Below are positions 1 to 8,600 of a stretch of DNA of 21,047 nucleotides, piece by piece. The DNA lies in NCBI GenBank assembly GCA_045616505.1, contig JAZLGV010000044.1, positions 1 to 21,047 of the forward strand. Direction: 5' to 3'. The position numbers were made by a program, and so were the translations under genes. The DNA comes from JAKSUT01 sp045616505. GTDB taxonomy: Bacteria; Cyanobacteriota; Vampirovibrionia; Gastranaerophilales; Gastranaerophilaceae. Numbering within the stretch: position 1 is the stretch's first letter; every line of letters begins with the position of its first letter. The notes beneath the pieces are model-generated. The model was not told the DNA's origin, searched no databases, and saw nothing but the letters and a program-made list of their open reading frames with translations.

Positions 1-225
1 AGCAAATAAATGTGCCAAAACTTTTGGTTGCTTTTCTATATATTTTTTGAATTTCTTATTATCAATAAAACCTCTCAAGAATGAAATGACAGTAATTATT
101 GTGAACAACAAAAACAAAATTTTTATTACATCATAAACAAAAAAATGTACAGCTGAACCTAATTTTGTTGCTTCGTTAAATCCTAATATTTGATATACGA
201 ACAAATCTGCAAATTTTAAAAACAT
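1..225 (-). CDS. Permease of the YraQ/ArsP_1 family, N-terminal part (cut by window start)
   Basis: This frame runs from an ATG at 223-225 to the left edge of the window without a stop, giving 75 codons. The protein starts MFLKFADLFVYQILGF and continues through a short amphipathic part into a strong membrane helix (IKILFLLFTIITVISFL) followed by a basic stretch. This opening is typical of the UPF0718/YraQ permeases (ArsP_1 family, PF03773), which have a helix of this kind before the conserved CxC-containing core; the core lies outside the window. Members are linked to export of arsenicals or other thiophilic compounds. The start is supported by a GAGG Shine-Dalgarno at 235-238 (minus strand). 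It is divergent from an ArsR-type repressor, a classic arrangement for this family. The family call rests on pattern recognition of a short N-terminus. Confidence 0.72.
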   Translation of the reverse strand, partial: MFLKFADLFVYQILGFNEATKLGSAVHFFVYDVIKILFLLFTIITVISFLRGFIDNKKFKKYIEKQPKVLAHLFA

Positions 226-256
226 AAATCATACCTCATATTGACTTTTGTTATAA

Positions 257-278
257 TATATGCCAAAATTGACATATA
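257..278. promoter_or_regulatory. Near-perfect palindrome, likely ArsR operator
   Basis: The 22-bp sequence TATATGCCAA-AA-TTGACATATA is a palindrome with one mismatch pair in each arm and a mismatched central pair. It lies between the divergent permease (start 225) and arsR-like gene (start 335), where ArsR/SmtB repressors usually bind. Its half site TTGRCATAT occurs again on the plus strand at 302-310, 33 bp further on (about three helical turns), just before the repressor start. A TTGACA hexamer (269-274) lies inside the palindrome and TATAAT strings lie at 252-257 and 287-292, so a bound repressor would cover promoter elements. The pairing of these into exact promoters is not clear. Confidence 0.6.
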
Positions 279-334
279 AGTAATTATATAATATTCCATT
301 GTTGGCATATTGTCAAGAGATAAGGTTTCTTAAT

Positions 335-634
335 ATGATGAGTAATAAAGAAGTAAGTAAATTTGAACGTCAAGCAGAAATTTTTAAAGCATTGGCAAAT
401 CCAGTTAGGTTGGAAATTATAGATGTATTATTAGATGGAGAAAAATGTGTTTGTGAAATTATAGAAAAATTAAATAAATATGAACAACCACATATATCAA
501 AATCTCTTGCAAAATTAAAATCAGTAGGAATTATTGAAGATAGAAAAGAAGGATTAAAAGTTTTTTATAAATTAAAAAGGAGCTGTATAAAAGATTTTAT
601 GAATTGTTTGAATAAAAATTTTCCTAAATTGTAA
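335..634 (+). CDS. ArsR/SmtB-family metalloregulatory repressor
   Basis: The 99-aa protein is a compact winged-helix repressor. An ArsR-like start (FKALANPVRLEIIDVLL, residues 17-33) is followed by the metal-box motif KCVCEI with Cys38 and Cys40, then the recognition helix QPHISKSLAKLKSVGII and the wing (DRKEGLKVFYKL). The CVC pair at this position is the As(III)/soft-metal site of ArsR; extra Cys84 and Cys91 near the C-terminus could add ligands. I chose ATG 335 because AAGG at 322-325 sits 9 nt upstream; ATG 338 is possible. An in-frame TTG at 299 would put the start inside the operator region and is less likely. It presumably controls itself and the divergent permease through the palindrome between them, releasing DNA when it binds a metal or metalloid. 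The actual inducer cannot be read from sequence. Confidence 0.9.
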   Translation: MMSNKEVSKFERQAEIFKALANPVRLEIIDVLLDGEKCVCEIIEKLNKYEQPHISKSLAKLKSVGIIEDRKEGLKVFYKLKRSCIKDFMNCLNKNFPKL

Positions 635-960
635 GTGATTATTTTCTAGAGCATCTGTTATTTTTTATTGGGGTTTTTGCCTTTCAGAAAATGATATTCA
701 ATTTCTTTCTGATTTATTGCTTTACATCTTCAAGTTGTTCTCTACATTTTGCGTCAATCTCTATTTTGGTGTTACTTCGGCGTTCCGTTCACTAGGTTCA
801 CTTAGGCTTACGCAAAATTCACTCGACAGAGTTGTTGTGTCAAATTTAATAAAAAGAGTTTCACTTATATTAACTTTTAAAATGTTTATAGGTTTGAAAT
901 TTGTTTTTTAGTGGTAAATAATAATTTATAAAATATTGATATTTTTTTTTGATATTAGAG
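635..960. other. Intergenic stretch with a start-less minus-strand coding scrap
   Basis: No convincing gene is seen. A weak hairpin (TCAGAAA 684-690 with TTTCTGA 706-712) follows arsR but lacks a clean U-tract. From about 770 to 835 the base composition is clearly richer in G and C than the flanks. On the minus strand a frame of roughly 49 codons without ATG (about 761-907) ends in SEFCVSLSEPSERNAEVTPK and a stop. That clean tail with no start looks like a gene or repeat remnant rather than a working gene. It contains a short imperfect direct repeat (CCTAAGTGAA / CCTAGTGAA). The last part before 960 is almost pure A/T and holds the promoter of the next gene. Confidence 0.4.
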
Positions 961-966
961 TATAAT
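936..966 (+). promoter_or_regulatory. Promoter of the BOF-family gene
   Basis: A perfect TATAAT lies at 961-966 with a TTGATA at 936-941. The 19-bp spacing is longer than ideal. The -10 box lies only 6 nt before an in-frame ATG at 973, so the RNA would begin at or near that codon, while a better ribosome site (AAGGAG, 981-986) serves the ATG at 994. Confidence 0.55.
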
Positions 967-993
967 TTGATTATGTCATTAAGGAGTTTAAAT

Positions 994-1383
994 ATGAAAA
1001 ATTTATTATCTGTTTTAGTCGTATTAACAATGCTTTCAACTGCTGTAGCTTATGCTGATTTTCAAGGTCCAAATAGTTATCCTGCAGGTCAAGGGTTTCA
1101 AGGTCCATCAATGAGTGTGTCTAACAAAGTTGTAGCTGTAAAAGATGTTAAAAATATGTATGATGACCAAATTGCAATAGTAAGAGGTCATATTGTTAGT
1201 AGAATATCTGATGACAAATATTTGTTTAAAGATGCATCAGGGGAAATGATTGTTGAAATTGATTATAAATACTGGAGTGGAGTGCAAGCAACCGATAAAG
1301 ATGTTGTTGAACTTAAAGGAAAAGTCGATCGTGATTATGACGGTGTGACTTTAGATGTATTTATGATTAGTAAAGTAAAATAG
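994..1383 (+). CDS. Exported BOF (YgiW/YdeI-like) OB-fold protein
   Basis: The 129-aa protein opens with a Sec signal peptide (MKNLLSVLVVLTMLSTAVAYA, likely cut before DFQGP), so it should act outside the cytoplasmic membrane. A short linker repeats the word FQGP twice. The mature part follows the BOF pattern (PF04076): VKDVKNMYDDQIAIVRGHIVSRISDDKYLFKD, then GEMIVEID and VVELKGKVDRD. This is the small OB-fold family of E. coli YgiW and YdeI, implicated in stress tolerance, with no known enzyme activity. I chose ATG 994 because AAGGAG (981-986) is 7 nt upstream and the signal peptide then starts with MKN. A longer form from ATG 973 (adding MSLRSLN) is possible because the -10 box is 6 nt before it. 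A strong terminator follows. Confidence 0.85.
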   Translation: MKNLLSVLVVLTMLSTAVAYADFQGPNSYPAGQGFQGPSMSVSNKVVAVKDVKNMYDDQIAIVRGHIVSRISDDKYLFKDASGEMIVEIDYKYWSGVQATDKDVVELKGKVDRDYDGVTLDVFMISKVK

Positions 1384-1417
1384 TCTTATAGATTGTTTTT
1401 TAAAAATATAACAAATG

Positions 1418-1454
1418 TTTGCCGTGTTTGTGTTGTTATACCAAACTCGGCAAA
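1418..1454 (+). terminator. Rho-independent terminator after the BOF gene
   Basis: TTTGCCG-T-GTTTG pairs with CAAAC-T-CGGCAAA across an 11-nt loop, giving 12 pairs with one T-T mismatch. A short T run (1455-1458) follows. It separates the BOF gene from the polyferredoxin gene, which has its own promoter. Confidence 0.75.
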
Positions 1455-1498
1455 TTTTGTGATAAAAAATATTCGAATTGGAATTAAAAAGTTATATA

Positions 1499-1527
1499 TT
1501 GGTTAAAAAGGTTATTCGTCGTATAAT
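1499..1527 (+). promoter_or_regulatory. Promoter of the polyferredoxin gene, leaderless type
   Basis: TTGGTT (1499-1504) and TATAAT (1522-1527) are exactly 17 bp apart. The start codon at 1537 lies 9 nt after the -10 box, so the predicted RNA begins at or within a few bases of the ATG. No Shine-Dalgarno sequence is present. Confidence 0.6.
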
Positions 1528-1536
1528 ATTTTTGAA

Positions 1537-2802
1537 ATGGATAATAAAAGGATATATGGTATAAGAGTATGCATATCAGTAGCTGTTTTTATTGCTACTA
1601 TGTTTGTGCTGTTTGGAATTTTAAATTTGAATCTATTACATTTGCAATTTGTTCCGACTTTTCAACGTTTAATGGTTGAAGTTTCTGTTGGAGTTTTGGT
1701 TTATTTGATTTTTTTAATCCTTATTCCATTGCTTTTTGGAAGATTTTATTGTTCTTTAATTTGTCCGCTTGGGATTTTTCAGGAATTTCTTGTGTTTTTG
1801 TATAAGAGAAAATATTCGTTTAAACCTCGTTATTTTGTAAAATATTTTATTGCCGCAATTGTATTGGGTTCAATTTTAGGCAAAACAGTTATAGTCGCAA
1901 GACTCATTGACCCTTATACAATATTTGCATCTGCAATGAAATTATCTTGTTTAGGACTAGTTTTCTTGTGTGGTATTGCAATTTTAACTTGGTTTTTCGG
2001 TCGTTTCTTTTGTTCAAATATTTGTCCAGTCGGAACAATTTTAGGTCTGTTGTCAAAAAATTGTACTTTTAAACTAAGTATTGATGAAAATAAATGTAAA
2101 AATTGCGGTATGTGCGAAAAAGCGTGTTCTACTTGTTCTATCGATACAAAAAAACATTTTATTGATAATGAAACTTGCGTAAGATGTTTGAAATGTGTTT
2201 CTACTTGTTCTCAAGATGCAATAAGTTTTAAAAAGAATATTGTAACGGAGTTTGTAAAGACAAGAAGAAGTTTTATTTTGTGTACCTCTGTTGCAGTTGC
2301 TTTTATTGGGGCTTTGAAATTCGGGATTAATTTTGCAAATGAAAAACTCAAAAAAGTATTTGGTGTGATATTGCCTCCTGGAGCAGGTTCAGAAAAAGAA
2401 TTTTTCCATAAATGTTTGAATTGTAATTTATGTGTGCAAGTTTGTCCGTCAAAAGTGATTAAGCCAGCTGATGAACATTTTGGTGTTGTTCATATTGATT
2501 ATGAAGGTAATTTTTGTGAGTTTGGTTGCAACAAGTGTTCTAAAATATGTCCAACAAATGCAATTGCAGATTTGTCTTTAGAAGAAAAACAATCAACTCA
2601 AATTGCGTATGCTGAAATAGATAATAATTTTTGTGTTTTTTGTCATAAATGTATTCATCATTGTCCAGCAAGGGCTATTTTTCAAGATGACTATAAAATT
2701 TTTGTAGATAAAGATATTTGTATTGGTTGTGGAAAATGTGTTGCAGATTGTAGGTTTGGTGCTATTTCTATTCATTCAGTTGCAGAGCAACGTAGGGTTT
2801 AA
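1537..2802 (+). CDS. Membrane polyferredoxin, NapH-NapG-like fusion
   Basis: The 421-aa protein has two halves. Residues 1-230 resemble NapH/NosR-type electron carriers: about four membrane helices, the paired membrane-cluster motifs CSLICP (72-77) and CSNICP (159-164), then two 4Fe-4S sets starting at Cys187 and Cys214. Residues 240-421 resemble NapG/MauM: a KTRRSFI motif at 241-247 followed by a hydrophobic stretch, like the twin-arginine leader of stand-alone NapG, then four cluster motifs at 293-304, 327-339, 366-377 and 395-405. In known systems NapG and NapH pass electrons from quinol to a periplasmic reductase; here no reductase gene is adjacent, so the partner is unknown. The internal RR-plus-helix suggests that the second half lies across the membrane from the N-terminal ferredoxin pair, or that the motif is a relic. 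The 3' neighbour is dgt-like, with a separate promoter. Confidence 0.85.
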   Translation: MDNKRIYGIRVCISVAVFIATMFVLFGILNLNLLHLQFVPTFQRLMVEVSVGVLVYLIFLILIPLLFGRFYCSLICPLGIFQEFLVFLYKRKYSFKPRYFVKYFIAAIVLGSILGKTVIVARLIDPYTIFASAMKLSCLGLVFLCGIAILTWFFGRFFCSNICPVGTILGLLSKNCTFKLSIDENKCKNCGMCEKACSTCSIDTKKHFIDNETCVRCLKCVSTCSQDAISFKKNIVTEFVKTRRSFILCTSVAVAFIGALKFGINFANEKLKKVFGVILPPGAGSEKEFFHKCLNCNLCVQVCPSKVIKPADEHFGVVHIDYEGNFCEFGCNKCSKICPTNAIADLSLEEKQSTQIAYAEIDNNFCVFCHKCIHHCPARAIFQDDYKIFVDKDICIGCGKCVADCRFGAISIHSVAEQRRV

Positions 2803-2835
2803 ATTTTGAACACTTTAAATTTTTAAAAAATAATG

Positions 2836-2841
2836 TATAAT
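2836..2841 (+). promoter_or_regulatory. -10 box of the dNTPase gene, leaderless type
   Basis: TATAAT ends 6 nt before ATG 2848, so the RNA should start at the codon itself. There is no Shine-Dalgarno and no good TTGACA-like box 17 bp upstream; TTTAAA at 2814-2819 is the nearest match. Confidence 0.5.
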
Positions 2842-2847
2842 TATATT

Positions 2848-4107
2848 ATGAGTAAAAATTCTAATTTAAACAAAAATCCTAAAATAGTTGATTTTTCTTC
2901 TGTTGCAATGGTCCCAGGCAATCCTAAGTATGAGCAGGCTACATCAAGAATTACGCCTATTTATACAAAGAATTATGATCCTAGAAGTCCGTATGAAAGA
3001 GATTTGCACAGAATTCTTCATTGTACTGCATATCGTAGAATGAAGAATAAAACTCAAGTCTTTTTTGCTACTGACAACGACCATATTTGCACACGTATTG
3101 AACACGTTTCACATGTTGCTTCAATTTCAGAAACAATTGCAAAACAGTTAAATTTAAATTTAGAACTTGTTAGTGCTATTGCATACGGTCACGATTTAGG
3201 ACATGCTCCTTTTGGACATCAAGGTGAATATATTTTAGACGATATTGTTAAACAATATAATATTCAATCTTGTTTCTGGCACGAAGCAAATAGTTTGCAT
3301 TTTATTGATGATATTGAAACTTTACCTGATTATCACGATTTTCAACGTAATATGAATTTGACATACGCAGTTCGTGACGGTATAGTTTGTCACTGTGGTG
3401 AATTGGATGAACAAGTTATAAAACCACGTAATGATTTTATTGACTTGTATGATATTCAAAAAGGTGGAAAAACTCATCCGTTCACTTATGAAGGTTGTAT
3501 TGTCAAACTCGCTGATAAAATTGCTTATCTAGGTCGTGATATTGAAGATGCTTTAATCAATAAAATATTGACTAAAGACCAAATTAAAGAACTTGAACAT
3601 ATTATTCAAAAAGCGATTTCTTATGAAGAATTGCAAGAAGTTAGTATTACAATTTTGACTCACCATTTTATCAGAGATCTTTGCTATAATTCATCTATTG
3701 AAAAAGGTCTTGTGTTCTCTGATGAATGTTTTGAGTTGATGAATGTTATAAAACATTATAACTATGATCATATTTGCGACCATCCAAGATTAAGACCGTT
3801 TAAAAAATATGCAAAATTGATTATTGAAACAATTTTTGAAAAACTTGATAATTATTATGGTGATAGTATTTTATCAAGTATGGAAAAAGAACACGATTTA
3901 TATCCAAATCTAATTCCTCACTTCAAAGATTGGTTGATAAAATACACTAATATTGATTTGGGTGATAAAATCAATAATCATTGCAAAAATTCCGTTGTAT
4001 ATGATATAAGTTCTCAAAATGACTATAGAAAACTAATAATCGATTTTATTTCAAGTATGACTGATAAATATGCTATCAAAATATTTGATGAATTGATTAG
4101 ATTTTAG
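2848..4107 (+). CDS. dgt: HD-domain dNTP triphosphohydrolase (dGTPase-like)
   Basis: The 419-aa protein is a full-length member of the dGTPase-like family, which cleaves dNTPs to nucleoside plus triphosphate and tunes the dNTP pool. The family signature SPYERDLHRILHCTAYRRM (47-65) is followed by RIEHVSHV (His86, His89), then AIAYGHDLGHAPFGHQGE with the metal-binding His115-Asp116 and conserved His119/His124, and VKLADKIAYLGRDIEDA with Asp223 as the later metal ligand. I chose ATG 2848 over ATG 2833 because the TATAAT box overlaps the segment between them, so a transcript would begin at 2848. The product is cytosolic. The symbol is used for the family; substrate preference (dGTP or broad) and any allosteric dNTP control cannot be read here. 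Confidence 0.9.
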   Translation: MSKNSNLNKNPKIVDFSSVAMVPGNPKYEQATSRITPIYTKNYDPRSPYERDLHRILHCTAYRRMKNKTQVFFATDNDHICTRIEHVSHVASISETIAKQLNLNLELVSAIAYGHDLGHAPFGHQGEYILDDIVKQYNIQSCFWHEANSLHFIDDIETLPDYHDFQRNMNLTYAVRDGIVCHCGELDEQVIKPRNDFIDLYDIQKGGKTHPFTYEGCIVKLADKIAYLGRDIEDALINKILTKDQIKELEHIIQKAISYEELQEVSITILTHHFIRDLCYNSSIEKGLVFSDECFELMNVIKHYNYDHICDHPRLRPFKKYAKLIIETIFEKLDNYYGDSILSSMEKEHDLYPNLIPHFKDWLIKYTNIDLGDKINNHCKNSVVYDISSQNDYRKLIIDFISSMTDKYAIKIFDELIRF

Positions 4108-4113
4108 AATTTT

Positions 4114-4151
4114 AAAAGGGCAATTGATTTTTTAAAATCAATTGCCCTTTT
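4114..4151. terminator. Bidirectional terminator between dgt-like and MFS genes
   Basis: AAAAGGGCAATTGATTTT pairs perfectly with its complement over 18 bp with a minimal loop, with A-runs before and T-runs after, so it can stop transcription from both sides. It lies between two convergent genes (ending at 4107 and 4169). Confidence 0.9.
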
Positions 4152-4168
4152 TTATGCTTTTTGAATTT

Positions 4169-5542
4169 TTATTCTTTTATTGTTGCAAGTGATAATGTTG
4201 CAGCTAAAAGACATCCTGCACCAATTAGGAATGAGTATTCCCAATGGTAATTTATACCGACATTAGTCATATTAAATACGCATTTTGAAATTAGCCAAGA
4301 AACAAGTGTGCAGACAAATACTTGTGGCCCAGCGATGAATATATTGAAAATACCCATTACAGAACCTTCTGTTCCAGCTTTGATGTATTTTGAAAGCATA
4401 GCAAAAGGTAGGGCGCAAACACTTGCCCAACCGATACCTGATAAAGCCATCAATAGCATAACTGCAGTTGGGTTAGTCTTGAAATAAGCCATTCCAAGAT
4501 ATGCAAAAATCATTGATATTAAAGATATTGCGTGTACTTTTTTGTTTCCGAATTTTCCTGATAAAATTCCGATTGGAATAGCGATTAAGAAACAAACAAG
4601 GTTAAATACTGCAAAACAGATTGAAGAATAGTTTGTTCCTTTTACAACTGTTGTTTCAAATGAGTTTTTAATAGCTTCTGTTGCAGTTGTAAGGTCTGGA
4701 ACTCCAAATACTGTGTGAATAGAGAATTGTGTGAAGAAAATCATCATACACATCATACCTATCCAAGTGAAAAACTGCATTACGCATATTTTTGCAACTT
4801 CTGGTGAAAGTAAGAAAAAGTCTTTTAAATCTTTCCAAAAATTTTGTTTTTCTGTATCCTCTGTTTTTTCTGCTTCTGTTTTTCTTGAATCTTTTTCTTT
4901 TATTGTTAAACAAGTCCAAGTCATTGCAAGTGTAAATGCTAGTGCTGCCATAATAAATTGAGCAGGAATAGACATTTGGTAGTGGAATAAGTATTTTAAC
5001 AATGGAGCTGTTCCTGCGGCAACAACTGAACCTAATCCGATTGCAAGACTTATGTAAGAATTTGCAAGTGAGTGTTGTTCTGGAACTACAACGTCAGGGA
5101 TTAGCGCTCTATATGGACCTTGCGCAACATTAACGCAAGCATCAATAATCCAAATCATTATTGCTGCAACAAGTAAACCTGCCCATATAGGAAGATTTAA
5201 ACCTGTAATATTTCCGAAAAATCCTGAAATTGAAGCGGAATTTGGAAATGCCCATAATGCAAGTGATGCTAATATTGCACCGCCAAGCAAGTATGGTCTT
5301 CTTCTTCCGAATTTGCTTTGAGTGTTATCACTCATTGCGCCGATAATTGGTTGAACAACCATGCCTGTAAATGGTCCAGCAAGCCAAATTAAACCATAAA
5401 TAAATGGTGAAGCTCCAAGACTTTCTGTAACAGGACCTGAAAGGATTATTCTCATTTGCCAAGCAAATTGTAATCCAAAGAAACCTAGTGCAAAGTTTAG
5501 AAACTGTGCAGTATTCATTTTTTTGATTTCAAAATTACTCAT
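4169..5542 (-). CDS. MFS sugar transporter, SLC45/GPH-like
   Basis: The 457-aa protein is a 12-helix major facilitator transporter of the inner membrane. The loop between helices 2 and 3 carries GAMSDNTQSKFGRRRPYLLGG (about 68-88), the RxGRRRP signature shared by plant sucrose carriers, animal SLC45 and bacterial GPH-like sugar symporters. A charged loop (about 215-235, KEKDSRKTEAEKTEDTEKQ) separates the two six-helix halves, and a second basic loop GKFGNKK occurs in the C-half. A likely role is proton-coupled uptake of a disaccharide such as sucrose or maltose; this is inferred from the family and from the upstream GH13 genes. The start is supported by AGGGG just before the ATG. A strong terminator separates it from the GH13 gene upstream, so it is probably transcribed separately or by read-through. 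Confidence 0.82.
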   Translation of the reverse strand: MSNFEIKKMNTAQFLNFALGFFGLQFAWQMRIILSGPVTESLGASPFIYGLIWLAGPFTGMVVQPIIGAMSDNTQSKFGRRRPYLLGGAILASLALWAFPNSASISGFFGNITGLNLPIWAGLLVAAIMIWIIDACVNVAQGPYRALIPDVVVPEQHSLANSYISLAIGLGSVVAAGTAPLLKYLFHYQMSIPAQFIMAALAFTLAMTWTCLTIKEKDSRKTEAEKTEDTEKQNFWKDLKDFFLLSPEVAKICVMQFFTWIGMMCMMIFFTQFSIHTVFGVPDLTTATEAIKNSFETTVVKGTNYSSICFAVFNLVCFLIAIPIGILSGKFGNKKVHAISLISMIFAYLGMAYFKTNPTAVMLLMALSGIGWASVCALPFAMLSKYIKAGTEGSVMGIFNIFIAGPQVFVCTLVSWLISKCVFNMTNVGINYHWEYSFLIGAGCLLAATLSLATIKE

Positions 5543-5555
5543 TTTTACCCCTATA

Positions 5556-5599
5556 AAAAACTACTGTCTATTTGAATTTTAGCATAGACAGTAGTTTTT
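5556..5599 (-). terminator. Terminator after the 1252-aa GH13 gene
   Basis: AAAAACTACTGTCTAT (5556-5571) and ATAGACAGTAGTTTTT (5584-5599) form a perfect 16-bp stem with a 12-nt loop and a T-run on the minus strand. It lies 22 bp beyond the stop of the GH13 gene and only 14 bp before the MFS start codon, so it also forms the leader region of the MFS gene. Confidence 0.85.
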
Positions 5600-5621
5600 G
5601 TCTTTATTTTTAAATAATTTA

Positions 5622-8600
5622 TTAAATTGCTGCTTTAACTGTTTTAGCTGCTTTTCTTACAAAGTATGTTGCAGCTGTTGTAATAGCCATGATTGCAGGT
5701 GTTTGGAAGTTTGCATCTGTATATTTTTTCAATTTGTTACCTTCCATTCTGTAGTAACCATCTTGGATTTCGTTACCAGCTTTATCAACGTGTACAAATT
5801 CATTTGTTCCGTATGCGTTGTCAATGTTGAAGTTTGCATTGTCTATTGCAAGTTCGTTTACGTCATATTCTTTAACTTGGTTTGCTGCTCTAGTGTTGTC
5901 GAAACCGTTTGTATTGAATATTGCGATAACGTCGCTATCTTTGTTGTATCTGTAAACACCACCTAAATTATTGTTAGCGTTAATAACAACTGTTTCTCCA
6001 TCTACAAATGGTTTGAAACATTCTTGGTTTCTGATGTTGAATGTCTTTTTGAATTCTTCGTGGAATGCTTTGATAGCTGGTCTGTTTTCATCATTTGCCC
6101 AAGCTCTGTGAAGTTGTTCTCTGTTGTGTTGGTAAACATTGTTACCAGCTGTTTCAAAACCAGTTTCGCCGTATTCATCACCTGCATAGAAAGTAGGGTT
6201 TCCAGGTAATGCCATCATGATTTCCATTGTTGCACGGTATTTATTTAATGCAGGTTGAAGCATTTCGTTGTGGATTGTTGCGATATATTTTTCTGTTTCT
6301 TCTTCGTTCAAACCTAAGTTAGCATATTTTACTGCTTCTTTGATTGTTTGGTTGTATGCTCTAGTTTTGAAGTGATCCATCATTACGTTTTTATCTGCAT
6401 TTACACCATCAACTTTACCGATTGAGTATGCATACAATGCATTGATGATTTTGTTTTTATTTTCTTCTGGCATTTGTAGTTTTTGAGCTGCACTTTCAAC
6501 TGCTTCATTTAGTGCGTTTCTAACTACGTTATTTTCTTCTATGCTATTTATTGCATTACATAATTCGTTTACTGCATTTGAGAACGCAAAGTATTTTTTA
6601 ATATTTTTTTCTACATGCACTAGATTGTATTTTATTGCTTTTCCGTTGTCTCCAGAAAGGAAGTCATCATTTAGGCAATTAACTAATTCTTCATCAGCTG
6701 CATTTGTCATAGGTTTTTGGTTTTCAGTACCATATTTTCTCATCATTTCTGCATATATTTTAAATTCTTCTTTTTGAATGATGTCATTTTTATGGTTGTT
6801 CATGTCTTTTGGATAGAAGAAATTGCTGATATCAATTGCAAAGCCGTGAAGTGCTCTTGGTTTATCGTGGTTTCCAAAGCCTTCGTGTGAGTATCTGATG
6901 TTATCCGCAAAACCTGATTCGAAGAACTCATTAAGTTTTCCGTTTAAACCTCCAATTCCTTGGTGATATTGTTCTCCTGCTTCAGGACCACCGTGAACGA
7001 TTTGATTTAAAATATTGAAGATATAAGTGTAATTTGTTTGTGTTGTTACACCTGTTTCACTGATTGTATTGTGTTCTTTTTTTACACATTCTGGCCATCT
7101 TTTATCGTTAGGTATATCTTGGCATAAGTAATTATTTAAGCAAGTGATTTCACCGATGATGTATGATTTAGGGTTGATTGCTCTGATTGTGTTAGTGAAA
7201 TCTTTGAAGAAGTTTTCAACTGTTGGCCAAACATCGTTTTCATTAACTTTGTTTTGTGTGATTAAGTCTAAATCACGGATATCTTTTAGAGCATCTACCC
7301 TGTGGTCAAGACCTAATTCTAATTTTGAAATAATTGATTTTGCGATTTCTATATCTTTTTTGTTTACGTTTTCTGTAGAATTTTTGATAATAGTTGCTAA
7401 ATCTTCTTGAGCTTCTTTATCGTTAGCTAATTTTTTTACACCTTCTTCAAATGCATATTGTAATTTTGCAACAACTTCTGCTCTTGAACCTGATTCGTAG
7501 TTAATGTTGTTCAAAACTTTTTCGTTGAAATCAGCTGATTTTTTGATAAATGTTGTGTGAGATTCTGCATCATGTTCAATTGAAGGTTTTTCGTTGCTTA
7601 GTGCATAAGCTGCAACATATCTCATAACATCAGAAGAAGTTAATCTGAATAATTGGCTTCCTTCTTCAGTTAGTTTACCGTCTTTGATAACATTTGAATG
7701 TTGAGCTGCGAAAATTTCTGCTACAACTTTTTCAATGTTTTCGTAAGTTTTATTGAAAGATTTGCCTTCAGTTACATTTTTGTCTGAAATTAATGATTGA
7801 ATTTCAACAGGAAGTTCAGCAGCTAATAGAGGGAAATCTTTTAATTCATCTTTGATTGTGTCTTTTGCTGCAACTAAAGAAACTTCGTATTTTCCTGATA
7901 GGATATTTGCAATTTCTTCGTCTGAGATATTTGTGTTGAATCGTTTTGCGTATTCTTTAATTAGTTCTTCTTTGTTTGTTGTTTGTGTAATATCTTTTGC
8001 GATTGTTGTTGTTAAGATTTTGTCTGTTTCATTTGTCCAGTATCTAACTGTGTTGATGATATAATTTTGAACGTCTTGGTTTCTGTAGTTCAATGCAACG
8101 ATATCTTTTTTACCTGTCCAGTTTCTGATTGTTGCATCTTTATCAACAGTGTTAAATGCAAAGTTGTCCCATTCTTTTAATGCGTTTCTGAATGGTGAAC
8201 GAGTTGCTGGAGCTTGTGCAACTTTGTGTGTTGCAAGTTCTTTAACTTTGCTTTTTGCTGTATCAGGTGATACTTGGAATGCTAATAATTGAACGCTGTC
8301 TTTATAGTTTTTGATGTCGTATGTGTTATTTGTTTGTTTTTTAGCGTATTCAGTTGCTTTTTCTTCTGTGTTGATGTAATTTTTGTCCATCAATCTTCTG
8401 TCAAACAATTGAACATAAGTTGGTTCAGATGGTTTGTAGTCTGGATTTTTCTTTCCGAAATTGTCTGCTGGAGTTCCATCTTCTTTGAATTTATAAATTA
8501 CAGGGCTGTTTATAAGTTTGAAATCATAGTGTTTTTCAGCTTCACTACCAACTGGAGGAAGTACACCAAATTTGAAACCATAAGAATCAAAATCTTTTGT

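Noticed and set aside
299..334. Longer ArsR start at TTG 299
   Set aside because: It would place translation across the operator half site, and AAGG is correctly placed for ATG 335.
717..911. 64-codon plus-strand frame in the gap after arsR
   Set aside because: No ribosome site and no recognisable protein pattern; the opposite strand shows the more protein-like tail.
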